The position numbers were made by a program, and so were the translations under genes. The notes under the pieces were generated by a model. The model did no database searches and had not been told where the DNA came from. It saw only the letters and a program-made list of their open reading frames with translations. From JAHWKI01 sp035513575 (lineage in GTDB: Bacteria; Gemmatimonadota; Gemmatimonadetes; Longimicrobiales; RSA9), in assembly GCA_035513575.1 (NCBI GenBank), contig DATKBW010000233.1, positions 1-7,083 of the forward strand: DNA of 7,083 nucleotides. Direction: 5' to 3'. Below, one piece after another: positions 5,910 to 7,083 of this stretch; the first letter of the stretch is position 1, and each line of letters begins with the position of its first letter.

Positions 5910-6692
5910 GTGATCGACCTCCACAGCCATCTGCTGCCCTTCGTGGACGACGGCGCGGAGGACTGGGACCACGCCCGCATCGCCCTGGAAACCGTCGCCC
6001 GCGCGGGGGTCCGCACCGCCACCGCGTCGCCCCACATCCTGGGATCCCTCACCGGCGACCCCGCGGCCCTCCGCGGCCGCCTCGCCGAGCTGGACGAGGT
6101 CTGGCCCGACTTCCTCGCCCTCGCGGCCGCCGCGGTCCCCGGCGTGTCGGTCGTCCGGGCCGCCGAGGTCATGCTCGACCGCCCCGGCGTCGACCTCTCC
6201 GACCCGCGGCTCCGCCTCGACGGCACCCGCTTCGCCCTCGTCGAGTTCCCCTACATGAGCGTCCCCCCACGCAGCGTCGAGACGCTCCACGCGCTCCGGC
6301 GGGATGGCTGGACGCCCGTCGTGGCGCACCCCGAGCGCTACCGGGGCGTCTCCCGGCTCCTCGAGATCGCCGGCGAGTGGCGGCGTGTCGGCGCCGTGCT
6401 CCAGGTCAACGCCGGCTCCCTCCTCGGCGCCTACGGCCAGCAACCGAAGGCGTCCGCGCTGCTCCTGCTGCGGGCGGGGCTCGTGGACGTCATCGCCAGC
6501 GACTACCACGCCCGCGGCCCGTTCCTCTCCCCCGCCGCGCGGGCGTTCCTCCAGCAGGATCACCGCGCGCCCGCGGCGCTCCTGGACGCGCTGTTCGTCG
6601 TCAACCCGGGCCGCCTGCTGGAGGGCCGCGACCCCGAGCCGGTGGGGCCCCTGCCGCCGCGTGTGCCGCGCTGGAAACGGATGTTCCGCTGA
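5910..6692 (+). CDS. PHP-domain tyrosine-protein phosphatase, CpsB/YwqE family
   Basis: Members of this family are metal-dependent phosphatases that dephosphorylate tyrosine kinases controlling capsule and exopolysaccharide export. The predicted 260 residues match the usual size of about 255. From the GTG start the protein opens MIDLHSHLLPFVDDGAEDW, the standard family N-terminus. Metal ligands of the PHP fold are all visible: H5 and H7 (HSH), H42 (ASPH), E86 (AAE), H140 (AHPERY), D198 and H200 (SDYH). VEFPYM (111-116) and LQVNAGSLLG are also family-typical. An in-frame ATG at 5835 would add 25 residues, starting MPPFPPDF, without family resemblance. Neither start has a clear Shine-Dalgarno, so I prefer 5910 on alignment grounds. 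The bactofilin gene follows 69 bases downstream with its own good ribosome binding site. No tyrosine kinase or polysaccharide gene is in view, so the substrate is inferred from the family only. Confidence 0.9.
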   Translation: MIDLHSHLLPFVDDGAEDWDHARIALETVARAGVRTATASPHILGSLTGDPAALRGRLAELDEVWPDFLALAAAAVPGVSVVRAAEVMLDRPGVDLSDPRLRLDGTRFALVEFPYMSVPPRSVETLHALRRDGWTPVVAHPERYRGVSRLLEIAGEWRRVGAVLQVNAGSLLGAYGQQPKASALLLLRAGLVDVIASDYHARGPFLSPAARAFLQQDHRAPAALLDALFVVNPGRLLEGRDPEPVGPLPPRVPRWKRMFR

Positions 6693-6746
6693 GACCATTG
6701 CACCCCCGCATCGCCGCGCCCACATTTGGGGCTCTTCCCCGATTCA

Positions 6747-6755
6747 AAGGGAGGG
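6747..6755 (+). promoter_or_regulatory. Ribosome binding site of the bactofilin gene
   Basis: AAGGGAGGG ends 6 bases before the ATG at 6762. It is the best-spaced Shine-Dalgarno in the window and fixes the start. Confidence 0.7.
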
Positions 6756-6761
6756 TAGAGC

Positions 6762-7083
6762 ATGTTCGGTCAGAAAGAGAGCGAGAAGTCCATGGCACAG
6801 GCGGCACAGGGCGGGGCGCAGAGCACGCCGACGAAGCTCCTGACGGTCTCGGGCGATTACGCCAGGATCGAGGGCACGTTCGAGATCGCGGACTCCCTCG
6901 AGGTGGAGTGCGAGGTCGGGGGCGAGATGAACGTGCGGGGTCGCCTGACCATCGGGCAGAACGGTGCGGTGAACGCGAACGTGCGGACCGTGGACGCCAT
7001 GATCCGCGGGTCGTACGAGGGGAACATGATCGCGACGGGGAACGTCGAGATCGCGGCGACGGGGCGTGTGACGGGCAACATCA
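6762..7083 (+). CDS. Bactofilin (polymer-forming cytoskeletal protein), 3' partial
   Basis: The frame opens at ATG 6762 and runs off the right edge, showing 107 residues. A polar, Gln-rich N-terminal tail (about residues 1-24, MFGQKESEKSMAQ...) precedes the start of a right-handed beta-helix of short repeats: TVSGDYARIEGTFEIADSLEVECEVGG, MNVRGRLTIGQNGAVNANVRTVDAMIRGSYEGN, and IATGNVEIAATGRVTGNI. The spaced G-x-hydrophobic and 'G-V-x-A-x-V' pattern, ending in V-x-G-N-I, is the bactofilin core (formerly DUF583). Bactofilins assemble without nucleotide into filaments, usually at the inner face of the membrane, and localise cell-wall enzymes or affect cell shape and stalks. No transmembrane segment is seen in the visible part. 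Clustering with a CpsB/YwqE-type phosphatase suggests an envelope-related role, but this is context only. The far C-terminus is missing, so full length is unknown. Confidence 0.93.
   Translation, partial: MFGQKESEKSMAQAAQGGAQSTPTKLLTVSGDYARIEGTFEIADSLEVECEVGGEMNVRGRLTIGQNGAVNANVRTVDAMIRGSYEGNMIATGNVEIAATGRVTGNI

Noticed and set aside
5745..6725. Long minus-strand frame opposite the phosphatase
   Set aside because: The product is an antisense shadow rich in Gly, Glu, Val and Arg with no family motif. The PHP metal-binding residues are on the + strand.
6728..6740. GGGG/CCCC mini-hairpin before the bactofilin gene as a terminator
   Set aside because: Only four base pairs, with no T-run; it is expected by chance in such sequence.

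Overview
This is a strongly G+C-rich chromosomal segment from a bacterium. The codons end mostly in G or C, antisense frames stay open for hundreds of codons, and starts include GTG and TTG. A bifunctional Rel enzyme, a bactofilin, a CpsB/YwqE-type PHP phosphatase, a GH16 lipoprotein-like glucanase and A+T-poor spacers with CACGAAG-type repeats fit a Gram-negative environmental lineage such as Gemmatimonadota. That placement is an impression, not a demonstrated result.

Layout. (1) Positions 1-841, + strand: the C-terminal part of a seven-bladed propeller lactonase, with its start outside the window. (2) 842-1017: a spacer with a possible -10 box and a strong GC hairpin. (3) 1018-1935, +: an exported glycoside hydrolase family 16 enzyme. 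(4) 1963-2308: a non-coding, MITE-like element with terminal inverted repeats, flanked by CTAG at both ends. It sits exactly between two convergent genes. (5) 2306-2926, -: nadD (NAD biosynthesis), whose stop codon lies in the element's right CTAG. (6) 2910-3188, -: an inositol-monophosphatase-family gene reduced to its N-terminus. (7) 3226-3400: an inverted-repeat element built from CACGAAG units, plus a hairpin just after rel. (8) 3408-5681, -: a full-length rel (RelA/SpoT) gene. (9) 5682-5909: the divergent promoter region. (10) 5910-6692, +: a CpsB/YwqE-like PHP phosphatase. (11) 6762-7083, +: a bactofilin running off the right edge.

How the genes relate. The window is mostly housekeeping and cell-envelope genes rather than one dedicated pathway. 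rel, the broken phosphatase and nadD share one strand and could share transcripts. The PHP phosphatase and the bactofilin share the other strand, and both belong to families linked to the cell surface. No complete new defence or biosynthetic system is visible. The most unusual material is non-coding: the CTAG-targeted mini-element that regenerates the nadD stop, the CACGAAG inverted repeat, and a possible pair of alternative folds downstream of rel.
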